A stretch of 7,137 nucleotides of DNA. Source: Chloroflexota bacterium. GTDB lineage: Bacteria; Chloroflexota; Dehalococcoidia; Lucifugimonadales; Lucifugimonadaceae. The position numbers and the translations under genes were made by a program. The stretch lies in the NCBI GenBank assembly GCA_002730795.1, contig PCAX01000010.1:2340-9476 (forward strand). The letters are read 5' to 3'. Below the pieces are notes generated by a model, which saw only the letters and a list, made by a program, of their open reading frames with translations, had not been told where the DNA came from and ran no database searches. Shown in pieces: positions 6,514 through 7,137 of this stretch (its first letter is position 1; each line of letters starts with the position of its first letter).

Positions 6514-7137
6514 ATGTCTTCAAAACCAACTGTTGATATCGTTATACCTGTTCTGAATGAGCAGGCAGCTATCCCCGTATGTATAGAAGCGTTATTTGAG
6601 TATCTCAAAATGGAAACGAGTTATGATTGGAGGATAGTTGTGGTTGATAACGGATCTACAGATGATACTTTTCAAGTAACGACTGATATTTCTAAAATAA
6701 ATTCAAATGTTTCATGCATTAAACTTTCTCAACGTGGAAGAGGACGGGCAATAAAAACTGCCTGGAATAAATCAAATGCCGATGTGATGGTGTATATGGA
6801 TGTCGATTTATCTACGAGGTTGGATGCTTTAATTCCATTAGTAAAGTCTATTTACGATGGAAGTACAGATATTTGTGTTGGATCTCGTTTGATGAAAGAT
6901 TCAACTGTTATGGGGCGAACAGTAGGAAGAGAAATAACTTCGAGAGGATATAATCTTTTGATCGATTTGTTGTTCCCTAATAATCAATTTTCAGATGCAC
7001 AATGCGGATTTAAGGCCGTTTCACCGAAAGTTGTCGATAAAATATTGCCCATCATTCGGGACAATGAATGGTTTTTTGATACTGAATTATTGTTGGTAAG
7101 TGAGAGGAATTTGGTGAAAATAAAAGAAATTCCAGTA
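6514..7137 (+). CDS. DPM1-like family 2 glycosyltransferase, N-terminal part (partial)
   Basis: The first 208 codons of a GT-A fold, family GT2 enzyme; the gene continues past the right edge. Visible motifs: VDIVIPVLNE (7-16), VVVDNGSTDDT (42-52), the RGRGRAIKTAWN segment (74-85), the metal-binding D-x-D in MDVDLS (95-100; D96 and D98), VGSRL (122-126), FSDAQCGFKAV (159-169) and WFFDTELL (186-193). The whole resembles the dolichyl/polyprenyl-phosphate mannose or glucose synthase branch, which loads a sugar from a nucleotide donor onto a polyprenyl phosphate at the cytoplasmic face of the membrane for use in wall or surface glycans. Sugar and acceptor cannot be read from the sequence. Many relatives carry a C-terminal GtrA-type membrane domain; whether this one does lies outside the window. 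ATG start, no Shine-Dalgarno, 14 bp after purH, so probably in the same transcript. No terminator is seen between them. Confidence 0.88.
   Translation, partial: MSSKPTVDIVIPVLNEQAAIPVCIEALFEYLKMETSYDWRIVVVDNGSTDDTFQVTTDISKINSNVSCIKLSQRGRGRAIKTAWNKSNADVMVYMDVDLSTRLDALIPLVKSIYDGSTDICVGSRLMKDSTVMGRTVGREITSRGYNLLIDLLFPNNQFSDAQCGFKAVSPKVVDKILPIIRDNEWFFDTELLLVSERNLVKIKEIPV

Overview
This 7.1 kb window is AT-rich, compact bacterial DNA, mostly core metabolism. On the minus strand a UbiA-family prenyl-phosphate phosphoribosyltransferase gene (1552 to 578) overlaps by 4 nt (ATGA) the start of a membrane protein resembling the N-terminus of NarI/HdrD-type Fe-S oxidoreductases, which runs off the left edge. 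Divergent from these, after a 65-bp, almost GC-free gap, the plus strand carries tlyA (rRNA 2'-O-methyltransferase), purF, purM, purH and a DPM1-like family 2 glycosyltransferase cut by the right edge. All seven genes are recognisable at the protein level. No gap between genes exceeds 100 bp, and I see no RNA gene, insertion sequence, CRISPR array, attachment site or origin.

The three pur genes cover the first step of purine synthesis (PurF), AIR formation (PurM) and the last two steps to IMP (PurH). They form a partial purine operon: purM and purH overlap by 4 nt (TTGA). purF has a good sigma70-type promoter of its own in the gap after tlyA (TTGACC, 18 bp, TAGAAT). The glycosyltransferase starts 14 bp after purH and is probably cotranscribed. 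PurF and the UbiA-family enzyme both draw on PRPP. The UbiA-family enzyme and the glycosyltransferase both belong to families that work on polyprenyl-phosphate carriers, so envelope glycan synthesis is a second theme.

The most interesting local signal is at the 5' end of purM. A near-perfect 14-bp tandem duplication (3947-3974) separates a strong Shine-Dalgarno and GTG start from the purM frame. Removing one copy restores one continuous reading frame starting at that GTG. As it stands, the GTG opens a 9-codon ORF whose stop overlaps the present TTG start of purM. This looks like a recent or reversible frame-shifting duplication that turned the old purM N-terminus into a small translationally coupled leader.

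Lineage: low GC, TTG/GTG starts, few Shine-Dalgarno sites, a decaprenyl-phosphate phosphoribosyltransferase-like UbiA and an HdrD-like membrane protein would fit a low-GC marine or freshwater Chloroflexota (SAR202-like) or actinobacterial genome. This is a guess from family resemblance, not a demonstrated placement. Apart from the purM leader I see no convincing undescribed multi-gene system here.
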